In this document: piece after piece, positions 16,379-25,566 of the stretch | How positions within the stretch are numbered: position 1 is the stretch's first letter | Layout of the letters: the number at the start of each line of letters is the position of its first letter | Assembly (NCBI GenBank): GCA_020250175.1 | Contig: JADCEN010000003.1 | Location: 155,731 to 219,730 of the forward strand | From: Rhodobacter sp. | GTDB lineage: Bacteria; Pseudomonadota; Alphaproteobacteria; Rhodobacterales; Rhodobacteraceae | Direction of reading: 5' to 3' | Length of the DNA stretch: 64,000 nucleotides | The notes under the pieces: model-generated | The model's database searches: none | Told to the model about the DNA's origin: nothing | Seen by the model: the letters and a program-made list of their open reading frames with translations, nothing else | Position numbers and translations under genes: made by a program

Positions 16379-19300
16379 TCGGACCGAACCTTTCCGAATG
16401 GGCGCTGCGCACGCGCCAGCTGACAGTCTATATGATGATCGTCGGCGTCATCGCCGGGGCCTTCGCCTTCGTCAACCTCGGCCGTGACGAGGACCCGAGC
16501 TTTACCATCAAGACCATGCTTGTTACCGCCGTCTGGCCGGGCGCGACCATGGAGGAAACGCAGTCACAGCTGACCGACCGGCTGGAGCGGCGGCTGGAAG
16601 AAACCACCGGTCTTGACGCGCTGCGCTCGATCACCCGGCCCGGAATCGTGACGATCTATGTCGATCTGGACGGCGCCTTTCCGCCGGAACGGGTGCCCGA
16701 TGTCTGGCAGGAGGTGCGCAACAGCGTCGGCGACATCCGCCACACCCTGCCGCAAGGCGTGCTGGGGCCGTTCTTCACGGACGATTTCGGCGATGTCTTC
16801 GGCATCATCTATGCCTTCACCGCCGACGGTTTCAGCGACCGCGAGTTGCGCGACGGCGTTGACGTGGTGCGGTCCGACCTGCTGCGGCAGGTTGATGGCA
16901 TCAACAAGATCGAATGGATCGGGGTACAGGAAGAACAGGTCCTGATCGAATTCCAGCCCGACCGCGTGGCAGCCATGGGCCTGGATTACGGCCAGATTTT
17001 CAACGCGATAGCGGCGCAGAACGTGGTGCGCCCATCGGGTGTCATCAACTCGGGCACCGAAAACCTGGCGCTTCGTGTGTCGGGGGCCTTCACCTCCGAG
17101 GCGGACGTGCTGGAGGTGTCGCTGGTCGCGAATGGCCGTACGATCCGCCTTGGCGATATTGCCACCGTGCGCCGCGCCCTGGTGGACCCGCCGCAGCCGC
17201 TGTTGCGGGTGAACGGCAAGCGCGCCATCGCCCTGGCAATCTCCATGGCCGAGGGTGGCGATATCCTGCAACTGGGCGAGGATGTGACCCGCGCCATGGC
17301 GCGGTCCACCGCGAACCTGCCCGTCGGAATCGAGCCGATCCTGATTTCCGATCAGCCGTCTGTGGTCGATCTGTCCATCGGCGACTTCACCGCCAACCTG
17401 TGGCAGGCGGTGGGCATCATCCTTGTCGTCAGCTTCCTGATGCTGGGGGTGCGGCCGGGGGCGGTGGTGGCCATTGCGATTCCCATCACAATGGCCATCG
17501 TGTTCCTGATCATGCAGACCATGCAGATCGACCTGCAGCGGGTGTCGCTTGGGGCGCTCATCATTGCGCTGGCTCTGATGGTGGACGACGCGATGACGAC
17601 CGTGGACGCCATGCTGCGCCGCCTTGCAGCCGGCGACAAGATCGAGAAGGCGGCGAGTTTCGCCTACCGGACGCTGGCGGCACCTATGTTGATCGGCACG
17701 CTTATCACCATTGCGGGCTTCGTGCCCATCGGCTTTGCGGAAAGTCAGGGGGGCGAGTACACCATTTCCCTGTTCCAGGTGGTGGCCATTGCGCTGATCA
17801 CCTCGTGGTTCGTGGCGGTGCTGTTCGCGCCGATCCTGGGGGCGGTGCTGCTGAAGCCGCCTGCGGCGGGCGCGGCCGAGCCGCCGCCGGGCCGGTTCCT
17901 GCGCGCCTATCAGGGCCTGCTGCGGCTTTCGATCCGCTTCCGTTTTGTCACTTTCGCAATCACGGCCGCGCTGGTTGCGCTTGCTTATGTGGGATTTGGC
18001 CAGATCGACCGGCAGTTCTTTCCGGCATCAGACCGCAATGAGTTGATCGTCGATTTCCAGCTGTCGCGGCCCAGTTCGATCTTTGCCTCGGAAGACGCGG
18101 TGAAGCGGATCGAGGAATTCATCGCGGCCAGCGGCGACGCGCAGTTCTACACCTCTTATGTCGGTCGCAATGTGATCCGGTTCTACCTGCCGCTGGCGAT
18201 CCTGCCGCCAAGCGACCATCATTCGCAGATCGTGGTCATGGCGCGCGACTTCGAGGCGCGGCTTCGCCTGCAGGACGGGCTGACGACGTTCCTGATCGAG
18301 GAATTCCCCGAGGCGGTCAGCCGCGTCAGCCCGCTGGAACTGGGCCCGCCGATCGGCTGGCCCCTGCAGTACCGCCTGACCGGCCCCGACCCCGAGGTGC
18401 TGCGTGCGCGCGCGCTGGACCTTGCCAATGTCATCGCCAGCTATCCGAACGCACGCCAGGTTCATTTCGACTGGATCGAACCGGCGCGCCAGTTGCGGAT
18501 CGAGGTCGATCAGGCCCAGGCGCGCCGTCTGGGGTTGACCTCGGCGCAACTGGCGTCGGTGCTGCAGACCGCCGTGTCGGGCGCGCCGGTGACGCAGTTG
18601 CGCGACGACATCTATCTGGTGAACGTGGTGGCACGGGCCGCCGACGGCAGCCGCGTGTCGCTCGATAGCCTTGCCACGCTGCAGGTGCCGGTGCCCGGCG
18701 GGCGCACGGTGGCGCTGAGCCAGTTCGCCAATTTCAGCTTCGATCAGGAACAGCCCTTCCTGTGGCGGCGCGACCGGCTGCCCACCCTTACCGTGCTTGC
18801 CGATGTGGTGAACGGTGATACGCCCGAGGCGGCGGTGGCGGCGCTGGAGCCGCAGATCACGGCCATGGCGGCGACCCTGCCCGTGGGATATGAAATTCAG
18901 GTGGGCGGCACGGTCGAAACCAGCGCCGAAAGCAGCGCCTCGGTTTTTGCCGTGGTGCCGCTGATGGTGTTCCTGATGATCACACTGCTGATGGTGCAGC
19001 TCAAGAACTTCAAGGACATGGGCATGGTCTTGGTTCTGCTGCCGCTTGGGCTGATCGGGGTGGTGGCCGCGCTGCTGGCCTTCGGGCGTCCGCTTGGCTT
19101 TGTTGCGATCCTGGGGATCCTGGCGCTGATCGGGATGATTGCAAAAAACGCCGTGATCCTGATTACCCAGATCACCGATGACCGCGCGTCCGGCAAATCC
19201 GTGGAAGAGGCGGCCGTTACCGCGGCGACCAACCGTATGCGCCCGCTTCTGCTGACGGCGCTGTCAACCGTTCTGGGTATGCTGCCCATCGCGCCCACCC

Positions 19301-19437
19301 TGTTCTGGGGGCCGATGGCCTTTGCGATCATGGGGGGCCTGCTGGTGGCCACCCTGCTGACACTGATCTTGCTGCCGACGCTTTATGTAGCGGTGCATGG
19401 GGGGCGCGGGGCAAAGGCTGCACCGGCAGATGTCTGA
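16375..19437 (+). CDS. RND-family efflux pump (HAE1/AcrB type)
   Basis: A 1020-residue inner-membrane pump of normal family length, driven by proton flow. The two neighbouring aspartates of transmembrane helix 4 are present in IALALMVDDAMTT, and the helix 10 lysine in IGMIAKNAVILITQ; these are the proton-relay residues of AcrB. Two large periplasmic loops follow helices 1 and 7. Translation starts at a GTG that overlaps the stop of the adaptor gene. The substrate range is not deducible; the sequence group resembles pumps of heavy-solvent or cationic drug type. The 3' end overlaps the MFS gene by 8 bases. Confidence 0.95.
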   Translation: MIGPNLSEWALRTRQLTVYMMIVGVIAGAFAFVNLGRDEDPSFTIKTMLVTAVWPGATMEETQSQLTDRLERRLEETTGLDALRSITRPGIVTIYVDLDGAFPPERVPDVWQEVRNSVGDIRHTLPQGVLGPFFTDDFGDVFGIIYAFTADGFSDRELRDGVDVVRSDLLRQVDGINKIEWIGVQEEQVLIEFQPDRVAAMGLDYGQIFNAIAAQNVVRPSGVINSGTENLALRVSGAFTSEADVLEVSLVANGRTIRLGDIATVRRALVDPPQPLLRVNGKRAIALAISMAEGGDILQLGEDVTRAMARSTANLPVGIEPILISDQPSVVDLSIGDFTANLWQAVGIILVVSFLMLGVRPGAVVAIAIPITMAIVFLIMQTMQIDLQRVSLGALIIALALMVDDAMTTVDAMLRRLAAGDKIEKAASFAYRTLAAPMLIGTLITIAGFVPIGFAESQGGEYTISLFQVVAIALITSWFVAVLFAPILGAVLLKPPAAGAAEPPPGRFLRAYQGLLRLSIRFRFVTFAITAALVALAYVGFGQIDRQFFPASDRNELIVDFQLSRPSSIFASEDAVKRIEEFIAASGDAQFYTSYVGRNVIRFYLPLAILPPSDHHSQIVVMARDFEARLRLQDGLTTFLIEEFPEAVSRVSPLELGPPIGWPLQYRLTGPDPEVLRARALDLANVIASYPNARQVHFDWIEPARQLRIEVDQAQARRLGLTSAQLASVLQTAVSGAPVTQLRDDIYLVNVVARAADGSRVSLDSLATLQVPVPGGRTVALSQFANFSFDQEQPFLWRRDRLPTLTVLADVVNGDTPEAAVAALEPQITAMAATLPVGYEIQVGGTVETSAESSASVFAVVPLMVFLMITLLMVQLKNFKDMGMVLVLLPLGLIGVVAALLAFGRPLGFVAILGILALIGMIAKNAVILITQITDDRASGKSVEEAAVTAATNRMRPLLLTALSTVLGMLPIAPTLFWGPMAFAIMGGLLVATLLTLILLPTLYVAVHGGRGAKAAPADV

Positions 19438-20641
19438 CGCAGCGCCGCTGGCCTGGTCAGGCAAAAGTGACAAGGTCAGCTACTACAGGCTGTTTGCGGG
19501 CTATGTCATTGCGCTGTTCGGCACCGGCATCGCCACGGTCGCGCTGGCGATGTTCGCCTTTGACCTGGCGGGAGAGGAATCGGGGGCCATCATCGGCACT
19601 GCCCTGTCGTTGAAGATGTTTGCCTATGTGCTGGCGGCCCCGGTGCTGACAGTGCTGACAGAGAGGATTCCGCGCAAGCACCTGCTGATCGGGCTGGACC
19701 TTGTGCGCGCGGGCAGCCTGCTGCTGTTGCCGCTGGTCACTCAGGTCTGGCAGATCTACGCGCTGGTCTTTGTCTTTGCGGTGGCCTCGGCGACCTTCGG
19801 CTTTGTCTATCTGGCGATCGTGCCCTATCTGCTGGGCAGCGCCGAGGATTACACCCGCTCGCTCGCCCGGTCGCGGATTGCCACGGAACTGGAAGGGCCC
19901 GTAAGCCCGCTCATGGCCGCCGGTCTGCTGATGGTGCTGGCAACGGCGGGTATCTTCGTGCTGGCGGCGGGGGCCTTTGTGCTGTCGGCGTTTCTGGTGA
20001 AGGCCGCGCAGATGCCCCGGCACCTGACCGCCCGCAGCGACGGGGTGCTGGCAAAGCTGACCCGGGGGCCGCGCCTGTTCATTTCTGTCCCGGTGTTCCG
20101 GGCGGTGATCGCGCTGGATGTCGCGGTGGCGCTGGCTTCGGCCATGGTTCTGGTCAATACGGTTGTGATCGTGCAGGGCTTTTTGCACCTTGACCGCGAT
20201 GCGCTGGCGCTGGCCTTTTTTGCCTTTGGCATGGGGTCGATCATCGGGGCTGTGCTGATGCCGCAGCTGCTGGGGCGGATACCGGAACGGCGGCTGGTTC
20301 TGATCGGCACTGTCCTTTTGACGGCGGGGCTTGGCCTGGGCGTGGTGCAGACCACGCCGGTCGGCTTGCTGGTGCTGTGGGCGGTGCTGGGGCTGGGCGT
20401 GGCCTGGGTGCTGACCCCGGTCACCTACATGATCCGGCGTCTGGCCGCCCCCGCCGATCTGCAGACGCTGTTCGCCGCGCAGATGTCGATCTCAAACGCC
20501 TGCCTGCTGGTGGCTTATCCTCTGGCAGGCTGGCTGGGGGCCAGCCTTGGCATCCCGATGACCTTTCTTGTCCTGGCAGTACTGGCGGGCCTGGCCGCAG
20601 TCGTCGCCTTCCGGCTTTGGCCCGCCGCCGAGGGCAGTTAG
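19430..20641 (+). CDS. Major facilitator superfamily transporter
   Basis: A 403-residue protein with about twelve hydrophobic segments and an MFS layout (loop 2-3 region containing LTERIPRKHLLIGLD). I take ATG 19430, which overlaps the last codons of the RND gene. The longer track ORF starts inside that gene. Relatives of this type are often annotated as MFS drug or enterobactin exporters, so it may extend the efflux operon, but no substrate-specific motif is visible. The stop overlaps the stop of the convergent DUF900 gene. Confidence 0.88.
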   Translation: MSDAAPLAWSGKSDKVSYYRLFAGYVIALFGTGIATVALAMFAFDLAGEESGAIIGTALSLKMFAYVLAAPVLTVLTERIPRKHLLIGLDLVRAGSLLLLPLVTQVWQIYALVFVFAVASATFGFVYLAIVPYLLGSAEDYTRSLARSRIATELEGPVSPLMAAGLLMVLATAGIFVLAAGAFVLSAFLVKAAQMPRHLTARSDGVLAKLTRGPRLFISVPVFRAVIALDVAVALASAMVLVNTVVIVQGFLHLDRDALALAFFAFGMGSIIGAVLMPQLLGRIPERRLVLIGTVLLTAGLGLGVVQTTPVGLLVLWAVLGLGVAWVLTPVTYMIRRLAAPADLQTLFAAQMSISNACLLVAYPLAGWLGASLGIPMTFLVLAVLAGLAAVVAFRLWPAAEGS

Positions 20642-21753
20642 GGATCGCCGAAGGGTGCCAGCACGACCGAAGCGGTGCTTTGCACCACGTTGACGCCGGC
20701 CCCAAGCAGGCCGGGCTGGCGGGTTTCATCCGACAGGATTTCCGTCCCCAGGGCGCTCATCCCGTTCAGGACCGAGATCATGACCGGCGAGGTGGCCACT
20801 TTGAAATGGTTCAGCGAATCGCCCGTCCCGGTCACTTCCGTCAGATCAATGACCGTCACCGGCAGATCGGCAATCCGGGCGGTATCTGACAGCGCCCCCA
20901 GCCGGACGCCCGGGCCGCGCAGCAGCGCCGAAAACCGCAGCGCCCGGTCGCGCGCCGAGGTAAAGATGTAGATCGACACATCCTTTTCGGCCAGGGCGCG
21001 GGCCTGCCGGCGGAAGACCTCCACGTCAATGTCGGGGGCCATCAGCACCACGGTCCTGATCTTGTCGAAGGCCCCCGGCCGGTTGCGGATGGCCTTCTGC
21101 CGCAGGGCTTCCATCACCAGGAAGGCCCCCATGGAATGCCCGGCCACCACAATCCGGGTGGCATTGGTCTGATCCAGCAGGCTGAGCAGGTCTTCCAGAT
21201 CGTCGCGGGCCTGCAGCGTGGCTTCGCGGTCGGTGGCATAGGCCGCAACATTTGCCGCCGAAGGCCAGGCATAGTTGACCGAAATGCCCGGAGCGCCGAA
21301 GTCATGCCGCATCTGCGCCTGCCGGTACAGGCCTTCGGCGAAATTGGTATTGAACCCATGCACGAAAACAAAGACCTCGCGCTGGTTCTTGGGCCGGGTC
21401 GCGACGGCGGCGTTGACCGCGCGGATGAAGCCGGCACTATCCGCGATGACCTGGCTGTCCACGATCAGGAAATCGCGGCGCGGGTCAGGCGTGGTGTTGG
21501 CCGGGAAGGTGACCGTGCCGGGCGCGCGGTCCGGCGGAACAGAAACGGTGAACTGCGAAAAGCCAAGGCCCGGTGCCGGAGCACGCCCAAACCCGGGACC
21601 GTCCGGATCGCGCTGCCGGCTGGAGGCGACAAGAACGGGTTCCAGGTATCCAACCGCTGTCGGGTCTGGGGCAAGCACCAGCGTCCCGCGCTCTGCACAG
21701 GAGGCGACAAGCCCGATGACGAGCAGCGCCGGGACAAGCCGCAGTCGGGTCAT
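20638..21753 (-). CDS. Alpha/beta hydrolase lipoprotein (DUF900 family)
   Basis: A 371-residue predicted lipoprotein: the N-terminus MTRLRLVPALLVIGLVASC is a signal with lipobox. The core matches DUF900-type esterase/lipase-like hydrolases, with VFVFVHGFNTNFAEGLYR supplying the oxyanion region and VAGHSMGAFLVMEAL the nucleophile elbow. The DIDVE segment may carry the acid and SLNHFK the histidine. It should act in the periplasm or at the outer membrane; the substrate is unknown. It starts five bases after the patatin gene ends, so the two lipid-enzyme-like genes are probably cotranscribed leftward. Confidence 0.85.
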   Translation of the reverse strand: MTRLRLVPALLVIGLVASCAERGTLVLAPDPTAVGYLEPVLVASSRQRDPDGPGFGRAPAPGLGFSQFTVSVPPDRAPGTVTFPANTTPDPRRDFLIVDSQVIADSAGFIRAVNAAVATRPKNQREVFVFVHGFNTNFAEGLYRQAQMRHDFGAPGISVNYAWPSAANVAAYATDREATLQARDDLEDLLSLLDQTNATRIVVAGHSMGAFLVMEALRQKAIRNRPGAFDKIRTVVLMAPDIDVEVFRRQARALAEKDVSIYIFTSARDRALRFSALLRGPGVRLGALSDTARIADLPVTVIDLTEVTGTGDSLNHFKVATSPVMISVLNGMSALGTEILSDETRQPGLLGAGVNVVQSTASVVLAPFGDP

Positions 21754-21758
21754 TGCGC

Positions 21759-22838
21759 CTATTCCGCCGCATCTGCCGCAGACATGGCAGGTGTTGGCAG
21801 ATGTGCCGCACCCGCCAGCGCATCAAGGTCCAGGGTGGAACGTACCCCGATACTGTCAAAGTTCTGATCCAGCCAGCCCTCGGCCCAGCCCCTGCCCAGA
21901 TCGAACAGCATCCGAAGGTAAGCCCATTCGGCGTTCAGCTTGCTGGAGGCGACAAGGTCCTTCACCTCAAGATCGGTATGGATCAGGTGCAGGTAGGTAT
22001 GGGTATAGACGCCCAGATCAATCCCCTTCGCCTCGGCCACGCGCTGCATCAGGCCGATGGCGCGCAATTCCTTGAGAAGGCTGGAGTTGAAGCTGATTTC
22101 ATTGACGCGGTTCATGATATCCCGCGCGGTTCGGGGCAGGGCGGCGCGCAGGATCGGGTTGATCTGCACCACAAGGATATCGGGCGACCCGACGCTTGCC
22201 AGCAGCGGGTAAAGGGCGGGATTGCCGCTGAAGCCACCGTCCCAATAGGCCTCGCCGTCGATCTCGACCGCCGGGAACATCTGCGGCAGACAGGCCGAGG
22301 CCAGCACGGCATCGGTGCTGAGGTCCCCCGGTCCGAACACGCGCGGATGCCCGGTGCGGACATTGGTGGCCGTGACATGGACCGACAGGTCCGTCAGGCG
22401 GTTGACCGCATCGAAATCGACCAGACCGTCAAGCAGGCCGCGCAGCGGATTGATGCCCAGGGGGTTCAGCTCATAGGGGGAAAACATCCGGCTCATGCTT
22501 TCCAGAAAAAGATAGCCGGGCGACTGATCCAGGCTGTAATTGCCCGTCAGCCTGTCAAGCGGGCTGCGCTGCACCGGCGAAAAGCGCGCCGATTCGCTGA
22601 CCGCCCGCCACAGGGCGTGCAGGCTTGCGCGGGCACCGTCGCGGCCCCCCCGTGCCATGCCATCGGCCAGGGCGACGGCGTTCATGGCACCTGCGCTGGT
22701 GCCGCTGATGGCGCGGATCGCCAGGCGGTCATCCTCCAGCAGGCGGTCCAGAACGCCCCAGGTCAGCGCCCCGTGCGAGCCGCCGCCCTGCAGGGCAAGG
22801 TTGAGGGGTTTCGTGCGGAGCTGCTGTGATCGTGGCAT
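21759..22838 (-). CDS. Patatin-like phospholipase
   Basis: A patatin-domain protein of about 359 residues. The oxyanion loop is LQGGGSHGALTWG near residue 15, the nucleophile serine sits in ISGTSAGAMN near residue 45, and the aspartate of the Ser-Asp dyad is in YWDGGFSGNP. These are the three required motifs, so the enzyme should be an active lipid acyl hydrolase in the cytoplasm or at the membrane. I choose ATG 22838 because homology begins a few residues later and GAGAGAG precedes it; the 38-residue extension in the track looks unrelated. In Rhodobacteraceae similar genes often sit near polyhydroxybutyrate genes, but none is here. Confidence 0.9.
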   Translation of the reverse strand: MPRSQQLRTKPLNLALQGGGSHGALTWGVLDRLLEDDRLAIRAISGTSAGAMNAVALADGMARGGRDGARASLHALWRAVSESARFSPVQRSPLDRLTGNYSLDQSPGYLFLESMSRMFSPYELNPLGINPLRGLLDGLVDFDAVNRLTDLSVHVTATNVRTGHPRVFGPGDLSTDAVLASACLPQMFPAVEIDGEAYWDGGFSGNPALYPLLASVGSPDILVVQINPILRAALPRTARDIMNRVNEISFNSSLLKELRAIGLMQRVAEAKGIDLGVYTHTYLHLIHTDLEVKDLVASSKLNAEWAYLRMLFDLGRGWAEGWLDQNFDSIGVRSTLDLDALAGAAHLPTPAMSAADAAE

Positions 22839-23242
22839 GGTCACTCTCTCTGGCATGGCGCGGGGCGGTGCAGGACTGCACGGCGCAACGCTACCCCGGC
22901 GGGGCGCTGCGGGCAACCAACCGATGCGAAGGCGCGGGGTCGTGTTCACCACATCGGGAACAGGCCTGGCTAGACCTGCGTTCCGTCACGCCCCTCTCCG
23001 GCAAAGCGGACAAGAGCAGACCCCGATGACCCGGTGTCTTGCCAAGACCACCTCTGCGCTGCCCATTGCGCTGCTTCCGGCGCAGGGCATGATTACCCCG
23101 TCCTGGGCAAAGCTGGCCGCACCGCCGGGGCCGGACGGGCCGCTGCAGGTTCAGCAGACCTGCGCCGGGGACCCGACGCTGCCGGACCGTGTCGCGGTTC
23201 CGCCGCCCGCCATCTGCCGTCCCGACTCCGGCCCGAGGGGGG
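22839..23242. other. 404-base stretch without a recognised gene
   Basis: This DNA holds the promoter side of the patatin gene. A short plus-strand frame from ATG 23026 (about 90 codons) starts with a mildly hydrophobic stretch, but it lacks a ribosome binding site and conserved motifs. I see no repeat or terminator of note. Confidence 0.4.
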
Positions 23243-23770
23243 TCAGCGGCAGAACCGGATCGCGCCCAGGGAAATGTCGGCCTGAAACGCCCGTCCGATA
23301 GCGATCAGGCCGATGCGGCGCAGTTGGGCCGGGTCCAGCGGGACGTCGATGCGGTGCGGCACGAAACCGGTAAAGGGCAGCCGCAGGCGCTGCCACTCTG
23401 CCGGCGCGGTAAAGCCGTGCCGCCAGGATTGCCACGGCCGTGTCGCGGCGGTGGTGCGCAGGTGCAGCGCATAGGGTTCCGCGTTGCCGAACACCTCCAG
23501 CTCGATCCCCGTCCAGCCCGAGGCGTCGACAGGCCCGCCGCCGGGGGCCAGATCAAGCGCCATCTGCACGAAGCCGCCGTTGTTTTCCATTCGGACCTGG
23601 CCCTGCAGGCGCAGGGCGGCGCGGCCCTGCACGGTTTCCCGGCTCAGCCTTCCGGTGGATACCCCGCCCATCACCCCGTCCAGGATCACCTCCCAGGCGG
23701 TTCCGGTGGCGGCACGCCCATCGTCGCGCGACAGATCATCGATCAGCGCTGTGGCGCGGGGGGCGGTCAT
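23243..23770 (-). CDS. CIA30-family protein (NDUFAF1-like)
   Basis: A 175-residue protein matching the complex I intermediate-associated protein 30 (CIA30/NDUFAF1) family: WEVILDGVMGGVSTGRL at the start, NNGGFVQM in the middle and a galactose-binding-like beta sandwich ending with ADISLGAIRF. In mitochondria the family assists complex I assembly. The function of bacterial members is not established and no nuo gene is in this window. The ATG at 23770 overlaps the stop of the Abhydrolase_9 gene by four bases, which fixes the start and suggests an operon. Confidence 0.85.
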   Translation of the reverse strand: MTAPRATALIDDLSRDDGRAATGTAWEVILDGVMGGVSTGRLSRETVQGRAALRLQGQVRMENNGGFVQMALDLAPGGGPVDASGWTGIELEVFGNAEPYALHLRTTAATRPWQSWRHGFTAPAEWQRLRLPFTGFVPHRIDVPLDPAQLRRIGLIAIGRAFQADISLGAIRFCR

Positions 23771-25422
23771 GGCCGCGCGGCAGCGACCTTTGCCTTCAGC
23801 GCCGCCATCCCTTCCGGCGTCCACCCCGGCGCATCCGTCAGCGACAGCCAGGAATCGGCATAATCCGTAAAGGCATAGGTGTGGCCGTATCCCAGCGGCG
23901 GTGTCGTGGCCAGCATGATGTCGATGCCCAGCTGCAGAAAGGTGACAACCGGAATCCAGACGAAATCGGGGCTGACATCGGGGCCGACCGGTTTGGTCAG
24001 CCAGTCCGGTTTGCGCCACAGCGCATTCGGGTCGAAAAAGGTCACCGCATCGCTGGCATATTGCAGGTAGATGATCCGGTACGGCCCCCAGGGGGCTGGC
24101 GCGTTGTCCAGCCTGTTGTCCTGCGAGGTAAAGCGGATCACCGATCCGTCGCGGAATTCCGGCAGCCAGGCCGGGGTTCCGGGGTTGCGCGCCGCTGTGA
24201 CATTGGTCCAGGTCCGGCTGGGAAAGGGCGGTCCGGCCCAGAGCGCGCCCTGATAGGGATCGCCGATGACCTGATGCAGATCATGGCTGAGGTCCGAGTT
24301 GAACGACCCGAGGCTAAGCCCGTGCAGATACAGCCGGGGCCGGGCCTCCTTGGGCATCTTGTGCCAGTGCCCGTAGACGGCGGCAAACACCGCCCGCGCC
24401 GTTTCCACGCCATAGCCGGGGTCCACCAGCAGCGCCAACCAGCTGGCAAGATAAGAATACTGCACCGAAACACTGGCGACATCGCCGCGCAGCACATATT
24501 CCAGCGCCGTCTGGCTTTCAGGGTCGACCCAGCCGGTACCGGTGGGGGTGACGATCACAAGGTTCGTCCGCTCGAAGGCGCCGATGCGGATCAACTCATC
24601 CAGCGCAAGCTGCGCGCGTTCCTGCACCGTCCGGGCAGAGTTCAGCCCGACATAGACCCGCAGCGGTTCCAGGGCCGGTGCCCCGGTCATCGCTTCGATC
24701 TGCGCCCTGTCGGGACCGGCGGCGATTGCTGCACGCCCCTCGCGCCCAAGCCCGTCCCAGGACAGCAGCGATCCCGGCCCGCCGGTTTTCATCGGATCGG
24801 CGGGCTGCGGGCTGCCGTCTTCGATCAGGGCATCGAGCCGCGCGTAAGCGGTATCAAAGGCTTTCAGGGCCTGCCGCACGATCACCCCGTTGCCGATCAT
24901 CCAGAACAGCAAGGCCGTCAGGACAAGGCCGGTGATTGCCGCGACCGGACCGGGCACCAGACGCCCCAGACGCGCGGTCAGCAGGCGTACGCTGAGCCCA
25001 AAGAGCCGCCCGATGACCAGCAGCACCACAAAGACCACCAGCGTCAGGCTGGCCAGAAGCAGGACCCGCGCGCCATCCACGCGCGGCATGTCCATCAGCG
25101 CGCGCAGGGTGTTCTGCCATTCCGACGCCTGCCACAGGGCCAGCGCGGCCAGACCGGCACAGAGGAGGATCGCCAGGATCTGTCCGGCGCGCCGGGTCCT
25201 GTCCGCCGGGACAGGCAGTTGCAGCGCCAGCCACAGCGCCCGCAAGGCAACGCCAAGCCCGTATCCGGCGGCAAGGCAAAACCCGCTGAGCACGCCCTGC
25301 ACCGCCGGGTGGCGCGGCACCAGGCTGGGCGTCAGCGAGGCTGCGAAAAACAGCGTGCCCAGGATCAGGCCAAACGCCGTGAAAGACCGCAGGAGATATA
25401 GAAGAGAGCTGAGCATCGGCAC
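23767..25422 (-). CDS. Abhydrolase_9-family membrane alpha/beta hydrolase
   Basis: A 551-residue protein in two parts. The first about 200 residues contain four or five hydrophobic helices (for example LTLVVFVVLLVIGRLFGLSV and AAITGLVLTALLFWMI). The remainder is an alpha/beta hydrolase of the Abhydrolase_9 type, with the nucleophile elbow LHGLSLGSFNSDLS near residue 370. Members are membrane-anchored putative lipases or esterases of unknown substrate. It begins 144 bases downstream of the FAD oxidase stop and is coupled to the CIA30 gene. Confidence 0.87.
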   Translation of the reverse strand: MPMLSSLLYLLRSFTAFGLILGTLFFAASLTPSLVPRHPAVQGVLSGFCLAAGYGLGVALRALWLALQLPVPADRTRRAGQILAILLCAGLAALALWQASEWQNTLRALMDMPRVDGARVLLLASLTLVVFVVLLVIGRLFGLSVRLLTARLGRLVPGPVAAITGLVLTALLFWMIGNGVIVRQALKAFDTAYARLDALIEDGSPQPADPMKTGGPGSLLSWDGLGREGRAAIAAGPDRAQIEAMTGAPALEPLRVYVGLNSARTVQERAQLALDELIRIGAFERTNLVIVTPTGTGWVDPESQTALEYVLRGDVASVSVQYSYLASWLALLVDPGYGVETARAVFAAVYGHWHKMPKEARPRLYLHGLSLGSFNSDLSHDLHQVIGDPYQGALWAGPPFPSRTWTNVTAARNPGTPAWLPEFRDGSVIRFTSQDNRLDNAPAPWGPYRIIYLQYASDAVTFFDPNALWRKPDWLTKPVGPDVSPDFVWIPVVTFLQLGIDIMLATTPPLGYGHTYAFTDYADSWLSLTDAPGWTPEGMAALKAKVAAARP

Positions 25423-25566
25423 CGACCCGCAACAGGATGCGCAACCCTAGGCGCAGCGCGCCGGACTGTCTACAGAAGGCCGCCACATGGCAGCAGGATG
25501 GCCCGGCAGCTGATTGGGCGGTCCGTGCCCTGCGGCGGCGGTGCACACAAGACCGCCCGGCGGGCG

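Noticed and set aside
23026-23301. Small plus-strand frame starting with a mildly hydrophobic stretch
   Set aside because: No ribosome binding site, no conserved motif, and the C-terminal part runs antisense into the CIA30 gene.
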